Virus record (IMG/VR): IMGVR_UViG_3300017971_000490 | Coordinates: 1-39,495 of that record | Source: a virus | Reading direction: 5' to 3' (one strand) | Length of the DNA stretch: 39,495 nt | Shown: positions 20,563-29,903 of the stretch, piece by piece | Layout: every line of letters starts with the position of its first letter | Numbering within the stretch: the stretch's first letter is position 1 | Position numbers and translations under genes: made by a program | Notes under the pieces: model-generated | What the model was told of the DNA's origin: nothing | The model's input: only the letters and a program-made list of their open reading frames with translations | Database searches by the model: none

Positions 20563-23500
20563 AGTTCAGCTGATTCATTGACCAATTTCAAATCATCTTC
20601 AGCTTCGTGCATCTCCTGGATATAGTTCACTACCCTGATCGTTTGCATCAGGCCACCGATACCCGTAACCATAGCATCAGTTTCTGCTCCCATGAGATTC
20701 GGGATCGGTGGAACTATACCGCTTTTTTCAAATCCAGGAACACCGATACGCCGGAATGTATTCGCTCCACCGAGCAGGGCCTGGTGCTTCTTATTAAGAA
20801 ATACCTCCCCTGGGTGAGCCATAACCAAAGTATTGTCCTTACCTCTAAGCCCTGAAATCTCTGATCCGGGTTGTACCACTCCACTGTCGGCAAAACGCTG
20901 TCTTCTGATAATTCCTATCTGTGCGAGCCCTGCAGCCCCGGCAATAACGGCCATAATAGGTCCCATTGGCAAGAACGGTTGTGTCTGAAGTGCATTTATA
21001 ACGGCTAATGCAGTTCCGATCAATGCTTTTGCTATTGATGTTACCTGCTCCCTCTTTGCATATTTCTTTTCGATAGCCTCCCTCTTCTCGGCATTGTCGC
21101 CAACTGCGCTTAATTCCTTCGCTTTTGCGGCGGCAAATACATTAGTGAATGCCTCCACCAGGCCGGCAGCAGCCGTGAAATATCCCTGGTAACTGGTCAG
21201 TACCGCTTGCCTCTCTGCTTCAGCTTCAGCTTTACGCTTATCTGCCTCAGTCTTATTCTTGGCCGTTATCTCTTCCTGGGCTTCCCCGGCGAGCCTGACC
21301 ATTTCGGCATTGTGTCTGGCTTCCTCGGCTTCTATTAGCTGATTGATTTCAGATTCAAGCTCCGGATAGACCTGCTTCATCCTTTCCAGGTCCTCGACGG
21401 TACGTTCAAAATCTGTTTGCTCCATTAAGAAGATTTTCTGGTACTTATCTTCTTCCAGGGCAATTTCTGCATCCACACGCCTACGGGTTAACTTAAGCCT
21501 TTCGGCCTCTACCTTTGCAGCTCGGTCAATCTCTTTCTGTGAAGGCCCTGCCGGCTTACTTTCTCCACCGGTCGGTGTTGTTACTGTTCCTCCCTCAGTC
21601 GGTGTTGTCGTGGTTCTGGTAAGGTTAATCAACCTCTTTTGTGCTTCCTCAAATGTGATCAGGCCGGAAGTCAAATCGGCAAGTATCTGCTGCTCCTTGG
21701 TTAATGCCTCTGTTGTATCTGTGGTGACGCCAAAAAGCAACTTGGCTTTTTCGTTTGCTTCAGATTGAACCATGTTCAATATCTGCATAGCCCCATAGGT
21801 CCCCTCGGTAGCACCCTGGTATTTACTGAATGCAGTTGCCAAATTGTCTCCACTTAAGAACCCCTTTATGGTTCCATCCATGCCACTGACCACTTCATCA
21901 TACCTTCCAGCCTCACGGGCCGCTTTATCAATGGCTGCTGCCTGTTCGTTTAATCCTTCAGGTAAGTCAGCTACAAGAATTCCCATTTTGCTGGCCGCAA
22001 TAGCAATCTGCCGGCGAAGTTCGATCTCCTTTTCTAACTCCTTATTCTTCTTCTTTGCTACCTTACGACCTTCTTTATCTATATCCTCCTGGGCTTGCTG
22101 TAACACAATACGCTTCAGGTATTCTTCATTGGCCTCACGCAACCGGCTTTTTATCTGTTCCAGGCTAGCCGTTTCAAGATTCATCCCGGTAAGCAGTGCC
22201 GGGTATTGCTTATTGATCTCATCCAGGACCTTCCGGCGATCTTCTTCCTTCTCCCAATTATTATCCAACTCAACTCCCAGGTTCTGTAATTCTACCTGTT
22301 GGTCAATAAGACTATCGCTTACCTCTTTCACCGGTGCGATCAAATCACCGAACCACCTGACAGCCGGTTCCAGGTATTCTCCCAGGGAGATACGAGCAGC
22401 CCTGAAAGCCCCTTTTATCCTGTTTGTAGTTTGGGTGAGTGTTTGTTGCTGAAGATTAAAAGCACGTGCAAGGCTGGATCCTTCACCGTAGTCCTCATTC
22501 ACCACTTTTAGAAATTCATGGTACTCCTTTAGTTGCCGTGTTCCCAAAGCCCCAACACCTGTAAGAGCTCTTACGTTAGGAATGATCTCGGCAAGACCAA
22601 CCGTCCCTTCCTCTACGGCCTCGCTGATCTGTTGAAGGATATTAAAAAAGCCTACCTGTTTAACGTTTGCGGCCCCGTATGCAATACCTAAATCATCGAA
22701 TACCTTTTTAGCCTCAGAAGAGGGTTTTAGAAGGGCTGTCATTGTTCCCTTTATGGCAGTACTGGCCTCGTTGGTCCTAATACCCTGCTTAGTCAATTCG
22801 GCGTATGTGGTAAGAAGCTCCTGGTAAGTCACATTAAGCATATTCGCAACCGGAACTACTGTACCCACTTCCTGGGCGAGTTCAGCGACCGTAGTCTTAC
22901 CAAATTTCTGAGCAGAGAAAAACGCTGCTGCTACCCGGCCAGCTTCTTCTGTCTTAAGATTATACCCATTCAGAACAGACGTGATACCGTCAACAGCCGT
23001 GGAAAGATCAGTTACACCACCCACGGCCAACTGTGTTGCTTCAGCAAGGAAATCCACTGATTCGGCTACCGGGACCCCGGCAGAAACGGCATCGAACAGG
23101 GCCTTGTTCATGTCGTTTATTTCCAGGCCATACTGTTTTACCAGGGCAATAGACTTTCTGGAAAGGGTATCGTCAAATTCGTCCAATAGAGTCTGAACAT
23201 TCGTTTGCCCGGTTTCAAAATCGGCGAAGTCTTTTGTGGTGTTTTGTACGGCCCTTGTGAGCGTTCTGATTGCAGTCACCACCGCAAAGACAGATAAGGC
23301 TATCTTTCTAAACGCCGCTGTGAATCCTTTTTCGTATTCACCTACCAGGGTAGATGATCCAGATAGCTGCCGGTCATAATTACGGATCGACTGCAGGTTC
23401 TTCTGGTACTGAACATTCAATTTTTTAAATTGCGCTTGGCCATCTTTTGTGGTGAGGTTTAGCTGGCCCATCTGCTGTCTTAGCTTTTTATTCTCCAGCC

Positions 23501-23786
23501 GCATCCGGTCAATCGATCCCACCTGGGATTGCGCCAACTGAATGCTTGTGCGCTCTGTTTGATTGAGCTTGTTTCTTTTCTGCCTGGCGGCCTCAATCTC
23601 TGTACCAAGAGTCCTGTATCGCTTGGCCTGTTGATCAGTAAGACCGATAGCCGTTTTCGATTGCTTGCTCAACTCCTTGCGTTCCTGGTTCAGTCTGTCA
23701 AGGCTAGCATTTAGCTTATTAATCTCTTCGGCCTCTTTACTGATGCCCTGAATCTCTATGGTGAATACTTTGATCTTCTCGGCCAT
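20559..23786 (-). CDS. Tail tape measure protein
   Basis: A 1075-aa protein. Residues 15-130 are a coiled coil (ISKEAEEINKLNASLDRLNQERKEL...), followed by a hydrophobic segment near 160-178 and the TP901-type tape-measure core (VAESVDFLAEATQLAVGGVTDL, AAAFFSAQKFGKTTVAELAQ, TNEASTAIKGTM). A second coiled coil lies around 760-900, then another hydrophobic region and a Gly-rich end. The length of a siphovirus tail follows this protein, at about 0.15 nm per residue, so a tail of roughly 160 nm would be expected. The N-terminal position in the tail is capped by the chaperone pair encoded upstream. Confidence 0.9.
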   Translation of the reverse strand: MAEKIKVFTIEIQGISKEAEEINKLNASLDRLNQERKELSKQSKTAIGLTDQQAKRYRTLGTEIEAARQKRNKLNQTERTSIQLAQSQVGSIDRMRLENKKLRQQMGQLNLTTKDGQAQFKKLNVQYQKNLQSIRNYDRQLSGSSTLVGEYEKGFTAAFRKIALSVFAVVTAIRTLTRAVQNTTKDFADFETGQTNVQTLLDEFDDTLSRKSIALVKQYGLEINDMNKALFDAVSAGVPVAESVDFLAEATQLAVGGVTDLSTAVDGITSVLNGYNLKTEEAGRVAAAFFSAQKFGKTTVAELAQEVGTVVPVANMLNVTYQELLTTYAELTKQGIRTNEASTAIKGTMTALLKPSSEAKKVFDDLGIAYGAANVKQVGFFNILQQISEAVEEGTVGLAEIIPNVRALTGVGALGTRQLKEYHEFLKVVNEDYGEGSSLARAFNLQQQTLTQTTNRIKGAFRAARISLGEYLEPAVRWFGDLIAPVKEVSDSLIDQQVELQNLGVELDNNWEKEEDRRKVLDEINKQYPALLTGMNLETASLEQIKSRLREANEEYLKRIVLQQAQEDIDKEGRKVAKKKNKELEKEIELRRQIAIAASKMGILVADLPEGLNEQAAAIDKAAREAGRYDEVVSGMDGTIKGFLSGDNLATAFSKYQGATEGTYGAMQILNMVQSEANEKAKLLFGVTTDTTEALTKEQQILADLTSGLITFEEAQKRLINLTRTTTTPTEGGTVTTPTGGESKPAGPSQKEIDRAAKVEAERLKLTRRRVDAEIALEEDKYQKIFLMEQTDFERTVEDLERMKQVYPELESEINQLIEAEEARHNAEMVRLAGEAQEEITAKNKTEADKRKAEAEAERQAVLTSYQGYFTAAAGLVEAFTNVFAAAKAKELSAVGDNAEKREAIEKKYAKREQVTSIAKALIGTALAVINALQTQPFLPMGPIMAVIAGAAGLAQIGIIRRQRFADSGVVQPGSEISGLRGKDNTLVMAHPGEVFLNKKHQALLGGANTFRRIGVPGFEKSGIVPPIPNLMGAETDAMVTGIGGLMQTIRVVNYIQEMHEAEDDLKLVNESAEL

Positions 23787-23788
23787 GA

Positions 23789-25879
23789 TTACATTTTTTG
23801 TATGAATTCACCCCGGACCCTGGACCCGTCAGTGGTTATCTCTGAACAAATGAATAGCATATCAACACCTTCAATGTTCAGCTTATAAGCAGCCCTGAAT
23901 CCCTCTGTCAATGGAGACGTGCTTAACACGGTATTGAACTTCATCAATTCAGCAGGTGTGAGTTTTAAAGTGCAAGTAACAATCTTATTTTTTTCTATCC
24001 TGTTCCAATCCCTCAACCAGTAATCATCATACATATCTGACATGTCCGGGGTGCTTGCGCTGGGGAATGTGGTATAATTGCTCGCACTTGAATCTTCTAT
24101 GTCTTCGTAATAATTGAAATTTCCGGATCCAGTAAGAGAAACCATACCATTCCACACCAGTAACCTGGGGTTCCATGCCTTTGGCCTATTAGCTGGATAT
24201 GCCCTTGACGAACTCACAAATTCCGCATCACCAAATATACGTGGTACCAGGTCAGCCCAATGTCCTATTTGTGGCATATCGCCTAACACCGTTGGAGAGA
24301 AAACAGAATTAGGCCGGTCTTTTATTCCGTCTTTCACGTATTCGCTATCCAAAGTAATTTCCTTCATTAGCGGGACCCCGTTTGCTGATACCTCATTACT
24401 GTATGCTTTATCGGTAGTATCAGGTTTCCATTTCAGTTTCTGTATTTGGTTATAATTACTGGAAATTATCTCTATGTCAATATCGTCCGTGTAATCTATT
24501 TTATCCGTCCAATCAATTATCTCTGATCCATAATTATAAAAATCATTTGAGGTTTCAATGTATATCGTCTTATTCATTCGGTCCACAAAGAACCTTAAAT
24601 TGAAAGCCTCCTTCAACCCCTTCAATAAATCCACCCCACTCATATCCGGTAAGTAATCTGCCGGAGAAATCGTCTTGCCAATGCCTGGCCATAGGTTTTG
24701 TTCGCTCCATTGGTTTTCAAGAAAGGATGTTGTAGTGCCAGCCATCAAATACAGATATGCCGTCAGCGTGCCGGGGCTATCATTCGTCCCTTGCGCCGAC
24801 ATGCTTACATAAGCCTCAATCTTATCCCCGGCTTCCAAGTGGATATACCCAGTATCAACACTGTACACCGCATTACCGGAATCAAAAGCCGTCACCCCGC
24901 TTGCTGAAACTATTTCAATTGCTGTGCTGTTCTTCCTAATTTGTAACGAAAGATTATTTGACAATACAGTCCAACTGGCGGGACTACGATTAAACGAGCA
25001 ATATATCTCCGTGGTAAATTTGAATCTATATGTGCCATCCTCCGGGACGGTGTATTCATTATTTGCTGGGACAAAATCACTTCCCTCATCTTCTGTCTCC
25101 GCATCAATATCCACTACCTGTGTCACCGTCAACGTGTCGCTTGCTGTTGTAGCTATACTGGCACTATCCTGATTATCTGTGTTATCGTTCACATATACGT
25201 TCAAATTCTTGCCTGTGATGAAATCATCCGCAGCAGGCTTCGGATCACTAAGCAAATACAGTGAACGACCAAAAGTGCCGGCAAAGAAACTGCCGCTAGC
25301 AAGCGTGTACCCGCTATCCAAAAGCAGTTTAGTAACAATATCTTCCACGTTCCACATCGGGTAAAACTCATACGGATACACCGCACTGCCACCCACACCA
25401 TAATCGGCACTGATAAGTTCTGAAAAGTTTATCAACGGGTAACGGTAAAAAGCACCAGCGGCAGCCGTCCACGATGCCACAATGTTTGCACTGGTAAAAG
25501 TATGTTCATCGCCACCGGCCCAGGATATATCTTTTATACTAGTTCCCTTAATTCCTGAAAGCCAATCATTACCTTCTATAATAGCCTTCGCCATATTACC
25601 GTACACCTTCAGCATTCTGAATTTACCACGAATAATCTCCATGCCGTTTACGATAAGCCTGGACTGTTCTGTTACCTCTACCCTGCTCCTGATGTCATTA
25701 ACAAAGCCCAGCAATGGCCGATTCGTCCTGGTCAATGGAATGTCAAGTGGATAGCTGGTTACATTGCTTCCTACTTCCAGGTCCCTATAATCGTTTACCT
25801 GACGTTTAACATTTACCTCACCATTAAAATCAAGCAGGCTGGTGCCGATGTAAAGCTGCGTTTTACTCATGGTATTCAA
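23789..25879 (-). CDS. Tail-tip / baseplate hub protein
   Basis: A 696-aa protein beginning MNTMSKTQLYIGTSLLDFNGEV, with early strands typical of distal tail or hub proteins (LDIPLTRTNRPLLGFVND, RLIVNGMEIIRGKFRMLKVYG). The centre contains a variable beta-rich domain (270-400) that looks like a sugar-binding insertion; the C-terminal half has ISPADYLPDMSGVDLLKGLKEAFNLRF and DMLFICSEITTDGSRVRGEF. I recognise this as a tail protein of Bacteroidota phages encoded beside the tape measure. It is possibly related to T4 gp27/gpJ-type hubs. Confidence 0.65.
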   Translation of the reverse strand: MNTMSKTQLYIGTSLLDFNGEVNVKRQVNDYRDLEVGSNVTSYPLDIPLTRTNRPLLGFVNDIRSRVEVTEQSRLIVNGMEIIRGKFRMLKVYGNMAKAIIEGNDWLSGIKGTSIKDISWAGGDEHTFTSANIVASWTAAAGAFYRYPLINFSELISADYGVGGSAVYPYEFYPMWNVEDIVTKLLLDSGYTLASGSFFAGTFGRSLYLLSDPKPAADDFITGKNLNVYVNDNTDNQDSASIATTASDTLTVTQVVDIDAETEDEGSDFVPANNEYTVPEDGTYRFKFTTEIYCSFNRSPASWTVLSNNLSLQIRKNSTAIEIVSASGVTAFDSGNAVYSVDTGYIHLEAGDKIEAYVSMSAQGTNDSPGTLTAYLYLMAGTTTSFLENQWSEQNLWPGIGKTISPADYLPDMSGVDLLKGLKEAFNLRFFVDRMNKTIYIETSNDFYNYGSEIIDWTDKIDYTDDIDIEIISSNYNQIQKLKWKPDTTDKAYSNEVSANGVPLMKEITLDSEYVKDGIKDRPNSVFSPTVLGDMPQIGHWADLVPRIFGDAEFVSSSRAYPANRPKAWNPRLLVWNGMVSLTGSGNFNYYEDIEDSSASNYTTFPSASTPDMSDMYDDYWLRDWNRIEKNKIVTCTLKLTPAELMKFNTVLSTSPLTEGFRAAYKLNIEGVDMLFICSEITTDGSRVRGEFIQKM

Positions 25880-27389
25880 TTTCTATTGCATTTTCAACCA
25901 AATTGTTTTTATCGTAAATAGTTACATCATCATCAATAACAGTTACAACCTTATAACCATCCGGTTCATCTGCATCAAACATCCAAACATCGTACTCCGT
26001 GTACAACAGTTCGTGAAGCAGTAAATTCACATACTCGGTTTCATAAACCGTGCGCAGCCGCATGCGTACAAATCGGAAGGCTTTAAGCACCTTTCGCACC
26101 CTGTTCACATTTTTGTAAAACGACTTTTCAACCTTGCCGTTCATGGTTTGCAGGCCACGAAACATCATATGTTCTTCACCCAAATCGCCAACAAAGTTCA
26201 GCACTTTAACATCCGGGTAACACTTAGTTTCTACGTTTATCCTCAAGTTAGAAACCCAATTACCAACAGTGCGTGCTTCGTTCAAAGAATAGTATTGAAA
26301 ATAGAAATAACCGCTTGGCGTTGAGGCAGCAATCGTATCGCTAAACATAACCATCGTCCACCCCATGTTATCAAATTCTTCCTCCTCACGCAGCGGCACA
26401 GTGGGTGCATGTACACACCAAAGGGTGACGTACGGAGTAGTGGAATAAATAAGTGCCCTGAATTCCATATCAACACCGTGCATGTATTTTAGGTCATAGA
26501 TATTTGTACTACCTGTTGGGTGTGAGCGTGCAGCGAATTTTTTTGTTGACCCGTTAACCAAATACTCACTAAATGTTTCGCCCGGCCTCAATATTACAGG
26601 GGCAAACAGCATTGCATCGCTCCATTCTTCATCCCCTATGGTGGTAACATCGCTGGCATTTTCGTACACCTCTTCAAATTTAATGTGAAAATAGACAGCC
26701 GGGTTGTTTTTGAAATCGGTTATTTTGTGCAGCGAAAAGTTCCCTGAAAAATTACCGTTTGCACCGCTGCTATGGCCAATGGTAATTGAACTGACCGTAT
26801 CATCTTCGGTGGCGTGCAGTATGTAAATATGTTTTGATTGCAGCTTGCCACTACTTAGCCCGGCATACTTGGCAACGCTGAAAGGGTTTGACAGGCTTGT
26901 ACCGTTCAATGCCAGTATTTCATCCGCTGCACCTGCATCACTGAAATTATTATCACAACCAAAAATAAATATTTCACCAGCCGAAATGGCCCCAAGGTTA
27001 TTTGAAGCGGCAATGCCTCCACTCGCATTACTATCAATGGCACTCGTTATTTCCTTACCGCTTGTCGTAAATGTTTCAAACGTTGTCAATAAATCCGTCC
27101 ACCCGGTAAGCAGTTCAGTTCCGTACGTTGGTTGTCCATAGCACGTTGCCCCAACCACTGGTAGGTATGCTTTGCCAGTAAAACTTTTCAGCAAGTCAAA
27201 TAAATCCCAATCATCAAGCCCTTTCGGCTGTTCCAGCACTGCCATTGCATCTGCCTGCCCTCCAATATAAACCGTGGCACGGATGCGGAGGTTTTGGTAG
27301 CTGGCCCCTTCGGTAAGGCTGGTTGTCACAGTAAATTCCGGTGCATTGGTTATAACCTCATCCGGGTGTGTGCTTATCGTTAGTGCCAT
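25863..27389 (-). CDS. Tail-tip structural protein, 508 aa
   Basis: A 508-aa beta-rich protein. It begins MALTISTHPDEVITNAPEFTVTTS and has a first Ig-like section (LRIRATVYIGGQADAMAVLEQP), a central variable section (ISAGEIFIFGCDNNFSD ... IYILHATEDDTVS) and an alpha/beta end (EEHMMFRGLQTMNGKVEKSF...LRTVYETEYVNLLLHELLYTEYDVWMF). It overlaps the upstream gene by one base and the hub gene by 17 nt. From its position next to hub and tape measure it is probably a distal tail component; I do not know its family. Confidence 0.6.
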   Translation of the reverse strand: MALTISTHPDEVITNAPEFTVTTSLTEGASYQNLRIRATVYIGGQADAMAVLEQPKGLDDWDLFDLLKSFTGKAYLPVVGATCYGQPTYGTELLTGWTDLLTTFETFTTSGKEITSAIDSNASGGIAASNNLGAISAGEIFIFGCDNNFSDAGAADEILALNGTSLSNPFSVAKYAGLSSGKLQSKHIYILHATEDDTVSSITIGHSSGANGNFSGNFSLHKITDFKNNPAVYFHIKFEEVYENASDVTTIGDEEWSDAMLFAPVILRPGETFSEYLVNGSTKKFAARSHPTGSTNIYDLKYMHGVDMEFRALIYSTTPYVTLWCVHAPTVPLREEEEFDNMGWTMVMFSDTIAASTPSGYFYFQYYSLNEARTVGNWVSNLRINVETKCYPDVKVLNFVGDLGEEHMMFRGLQTMNGKVEKSFYKNVNRVRKVLKAFRFVRMRLRTVYETEYVNLLLHELLYTEYDVWMFDADEPDGYKVVTVIDDDVTIYDKNNLVENAIEIEYHE

Positions 27390-27934
27390 TAGTTCATCTC
27401 TTTAAATTTCTCCTGGTAGACCCGAACCAAGTTAATGAATTTGACCTGAATTATACCAGACAGCATCTTGGAAATATAGTCCCGGATCATGCTTTCATTC
27501 TTACTCATAGCCTCAGTAAACCACTCTGTTCTCTTTCCGGTCTGTGAAAACCGATAAGATCCAGAACTCGGCATACCATCCTTTTTATGTGTGTACGCTA
27601 TGGCGAACGCTACCGAAAGAGCCTCCGGGCTGGATAATCCCATCCTGGCCTGGGCATACTTTCTGAGCCCTTCGATATATAAAGACCGGCCTCCACCGCC
27701 TATACCGGAGAACGGAATGCTGCTGGCAGGCACGCCTGTTTCCTGGTAATATGCGTACATGGGTATAAGAAAGTCCATTGCGATGGTTGCTGCTGTTTCC
27801 TTCAATACAATATCCATTTCCTCAATAGCCTTACCGGACATATTGTGTCCCTGGGCTGTCCACTCCCTGAGCAGTTCCTGGCGCAACACCTGTTCCAGTT
27901 TCTCTATGTCCGGCTGTGCCTGTTCTAACACCAT
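27389..27934 (-). CDS. Tail completion protein candidate, 181 aa
   Basis: A 181-aa helical protein: N-terminal helices (DIEKLEQVLRQELLREWTAQG), MDIVLKETAATIAMDFLIPMYAYYQE, then a conserved-looking GIGGGGRSLYIEGLRKYAQARMGL and AFAIAYTHKKDGMPS, ending in a long helix. The combination recalls HK97 gp10-like tail completion proteins, but only weakly. Position between the 134-aa gene and the tail-tip gene supports a tail or neck role. Confidence 0.5.
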   Translation of the reverse strand: MVLEQAQPDIEKLEQVLRQELLREWTAQGHNMSGKAIEEMDIVLKETAATIAMDFLIPMYAYYQETGVPASSIPFSGIGGGGRSLYIEGLRKYAQARMGLSSPEALSVAFAIAYTHKKDGMPSSGSYRFSQTGKRTEWFTEAMSKNESMIRDYISKMLSGIIQVKFINLVRVYQEKFKEMN

Positions 27935-28329
27935 GCCTCAAGTGTTACCCGGTATTTGATTCCAAGTTCATAATCTACGCTTTGCACCCCTGCCCGGTAC
28001 AGGGTCCTTTGATATTCACGGTTCGGAATCTTAATGTCGTCCAGGGCCGCAAGCACATCTAGGTAGTTAAAGAATGCCGCTTCCAGGGTATCATATTGCG
28101 GCATCAGGTCGACTGTTTCGTCCTTTGGGCCTATCACGTAAACATCCATGATAAACACATCCTTGTCACCGGCCCGGCTTATAGTCTGATCTGAATTGAC
28201 TATATCCCACAACACCAGGGGATAGTCTTTATCGTAATTCTGATTCAGCACCGTATTCCAATCAAACAGAATCTGAGGAACATACGCTTGTGCTGTTTCC
28301 AATCTCGTTTGTAAGTCTTCTAATGTCAT
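27925..28329 (-). CDS. Neck or tail-terminator-like protein, 134 aa
   Basis: A 134-aa alpha/beta protein. It starts with a helix (MTLEDLQTRLETAQAYV), then strands (YPLVLWDIVN, DVFIMDVYVIG), a helix (DTLEAAFFNYLDVLAALDD) and a last strand pair (VDYELGIKYRVTLEAW). That helix-strand-strand-helix-strand order is the shape of tail-terminator (gpU-like) proteins, so that is my best guess; sequence evidence is weak. It overlaps the next gene by 10 nt. Confidence 0.5.
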   Translation of the reverse strand: MTLEDLQTRLETAQAYVPQILFDWNTVLNQNYDKDYPLVLWDIVNSDQTISRAGDKDVFIMDVYVIGPKDETVDLMPQYDTLEAAFFNYLDVLAALDDIKIPNREYQRTLYRAGVQSVDYELGIKYRVTLEAWC

Positions 28330-28486
28330 TTCTCAGGTTTGTTTGAATTTTCTTTATGTGAACCCGTCCCTGGTGATTGAGTTCCCTGGTGCAAAGCTGG
28401 TCCATTACAACATCCAGGATTTTCACCTGGGCCTCTTTTTCACATCTGCGGGTTTCAACGCTTCTTGGTCTTAGCCTGTTTTTCAT
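28262..28486 (-). CDS. Small basic protein filling chaperone-neck gap
   Basis: A 74-aa basic, helical protein (begins MKNRLRPRSVETRRC, middle VKILDVVMDQLCTRELNHQGRVHIKKI). It would fill the 125-nt gap between the chaperone frame and the 134-aa gene, which otherwise would be unusually empty here. It overlaps both neighbours (32 and 68 nt), longer than typical in this genome, so it may or may not be expressed. Function unknown. Confidence 0.4.
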   Translation of the reverse strand: MKNRLRPRSVETRRCEKEAQVKILDVVMDQLCTRELNHQGRVHIKKIQTNLRNDIRRLTNEIGNSTSVCSSDSV

Positions 28487-28736
28487 ATTGCTCCTTCAGC
28501 TTCTGCTCCTGAATCCTTGAATAACTCAGGAAATTGAAAAAGTCATATATTCCAACTCGTTCCACTTCAGGGATTGTGCCAAACACCCCGGACATAGCAA
28601 CCTCGTATATCAAGGCCCGTAATCCAAAATCAGCTAAACCACCTGTTTTAGAACCTCTAGCACTCCCCTTGAATAGATACCGGAATTGATCAGAAACTTT
28701 GCTGTATGTACGCCTATGCAAAAAAAAAGCGACCAT
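28455..28736 (-). CDS. Tail assembly chaperone, -1 frame extension
   Basis: This second frame is open from the T-run to the stop at 28455 (LHRRTYSKVSDQFRYLFKGSARGSK, then DFGLRALIYEVAMSGVFGTIPEVE and a Lys-rich end). A -1 slip on the run of nine Ts at 28728-28720 would fuse it to the first 235 residues of the 263-aa frame to make a protein of 323 residues, the equivalent of lambda gpGT. An independent ATG at 28736 exists but lies within the overlap, and the fused reading is the more natural. Confidence 0.6.
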   Translation of the reverse strand: MVAFFLHRRTYSKVSDQFRYLFKGSARGSKTGGLADFGLRALIYEVAMSGVFGTIPEVERVGIYDFFNFLSYSRIQEQKLKEQYEKQAKTKKR

Positions 28737-29425
28737 ACTTCATCCATCTTGGCCTTTAGAAACAATCCCTGGCGTTCCAGGGCTGTGTCCTGATCGTACT
28801 CTTCCCCCTCCTTCCGACAGTAAATAGACACTATCAGGGGGAGCGACTTAACCCCGTCTTCCAGCAAAGACTGAATTGCAAGGTCGATGTCTGAAGCCTC
28901 CGTGAATGAAACAATCGGTTCCTTTCCCATGAGAATATCCTGGTCCCCAATACGCAATGTTTTGGGGAACAGGTATTCCTCTTTATCTATTACGATCTTA
29001 TCCAGGTCCGGCGGCTGGTAAAGCTGTATTTCATCACCAACATTGTCCACAGGAAAATCGTATATCATGGACAGTACAAAGATTCTTAGATATTTATCAA
29101 AGAACGAAGATCGAAGGTCAGCGTGTACGTTTTTAATAACGCTCGCCGGTATATCGGTAAGCAACTCCATTACCTTGCCGTAATACGCCGGGAAGTGTCT
29201 TACCAGGTCTGTCCTGGTAATAGACTCTGCGAACTTATCATATTCGACCTTCGCCGCCTCAAGCTCTTTGGGGTCCTGGTTATTCAGCTTAGTGCTGAGA
29301 TAATACAACTCCTTGAGCTTTTTAGGTAGCTCTATCTGTGATAGTTCAATGAATTTTCCCAGGGTAAGGTCGCTCCATCGGTCAACGGAGTCGTACCGCT
29401 TTCCATCAATCTTTACCGTGACCAT
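28634..29425 (-). CDS. Tail assembly chaperone, frame-0 product
   Basis: A 263-aa protein of mixed alpha/beta content (MVTVKIDGKRYDSVDRWSDLTLGKFIELSQ; VRHFPAYYGKVMELLTDIP; PLIVSIYCRKEGEEYDQD). I take it as the first of a chaperone pair, by analogy with lambda gpG and by the frameshift described below. Codons 233-235 read CTT TTT TTT; ribosomes that do not slip continue to the stop at 28634, adding 28 residues. Chaperones of this type bind the tape measure during tail assembly. Confidence 0.6.
   Translation of the reverse strand: MVTVKIDGKRYDSVDRWSDLTLGKFIELSQIELPKKLKELYYLSTKLNNQDPKELEAAKVEYDKFAESITRTDLVRHFPAYYGKVMELLTDIPASVIKNVHADLRSSFFDKYLRIFVLSMIYDFPVDNVGDEIQLYQPPDLDKIVIDKEEYLFPKTLRIGDQDILMGKEPIVSFTEASDIDLAIQSLLEDGVKSLPLIVSIYCRKEGEEYDQDTALERQGLFLKAKMDEVWSLFFCIGVHTAKFLINSGIYSRGVLEVLKQVV
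28720..28729 (-). other. Slippery run for -1 programmed frameshift
   Basis: The minus strand reads CTT TTT TTT TGC in the first frame, a run of nine Ts containing the heptamer T TTT TTT, a perfect X XXY YYZ site. The -1 frame is open for 88 further codons. I did not identify a stimulatory pseudoknot. A sequencing indel in the homopolymer would be another explanation for the split frame. Confidence 0.6.
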
Positions 29426-29426
29426 C

Positions 29427-29843
29427 CTACCGGGTTCCTTTTTTGAAGTTCAGGATAATAACTTCAAGCCGCCTACGGGTGAAAAAGATAAACCGATAGT
29501 TCTTACTTTTCGCCCGGTTAATCGTTTCCAGTTCGGCCAGGTCCTGGATAATTCCCTCCATCTTCGCTATGATGGATTCGGGAGAGGGTGCTTTGGGTTC
29601 CACCTTTGGCTTCTCCTTTTTTGGTGATTCGGGTTTTACCTTTTTCACTTTGTCCTCCTTCTGTTTTTCCCAAAGCTCATTATTCTGCTCTACCAGGACA
29701 GGCTTTTCCTCAACACCGTCCGGTAACTTATCCAGAAGTTTGTTCGCTTTGTTGTGGTGTCCGGCATTCATGGCATCTATGATGTCCTGAATTTGGAGTT
29801 CCAAACCTTCTTCGGGATTGGTACTTTTTGTCTTGTCTTCCAT
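29427..29843 (-). CDS. Hypothetical protein with Lys/Glu/Pro linker, 138 aa
   Basis: A 138-aa protein with an acidic N-terminus (TKSTNPEEGLELQIQDIIDAM), a short helical section, a long charged linker (residues 60-93, KVKPESPKKEKPKVEPKAPSP) and a helical C-terminus (SIIAKMEGIIQDLAELETINRAK) that ends in basic, hydrophobic residues. It ends one base before the chaperone start. Function unknown; it may be a tail accessory by position. Confidence 0.55.
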   Translation of the reverse strand: MEDKTKSTNPEEGLELQIQDIIDAMNAGHHNKANKLLDKLPDGVEEKPVLVEQNNELWEKQKEDKVKKVKPESPKKEKPKVEPKAPSPESIIAKMEGIIQDLAELETINRAKSKNYRFIFFTRRRLEVIILNFKKGTR

Positions 29844-29903
29844 GATGTTACAAGTTTCGTTTGCTTTTAATAAGTTCCTAAAGTGGCAATTTACGCAATA
29901 ATC

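Noticed and set aside
21844-22452. Plus-strand open frame of 202 codons
   Set aside because: It mirrors the tape-measure coding strand; Ser/Arg-rich composition is typical of a shadow of a helical protein.
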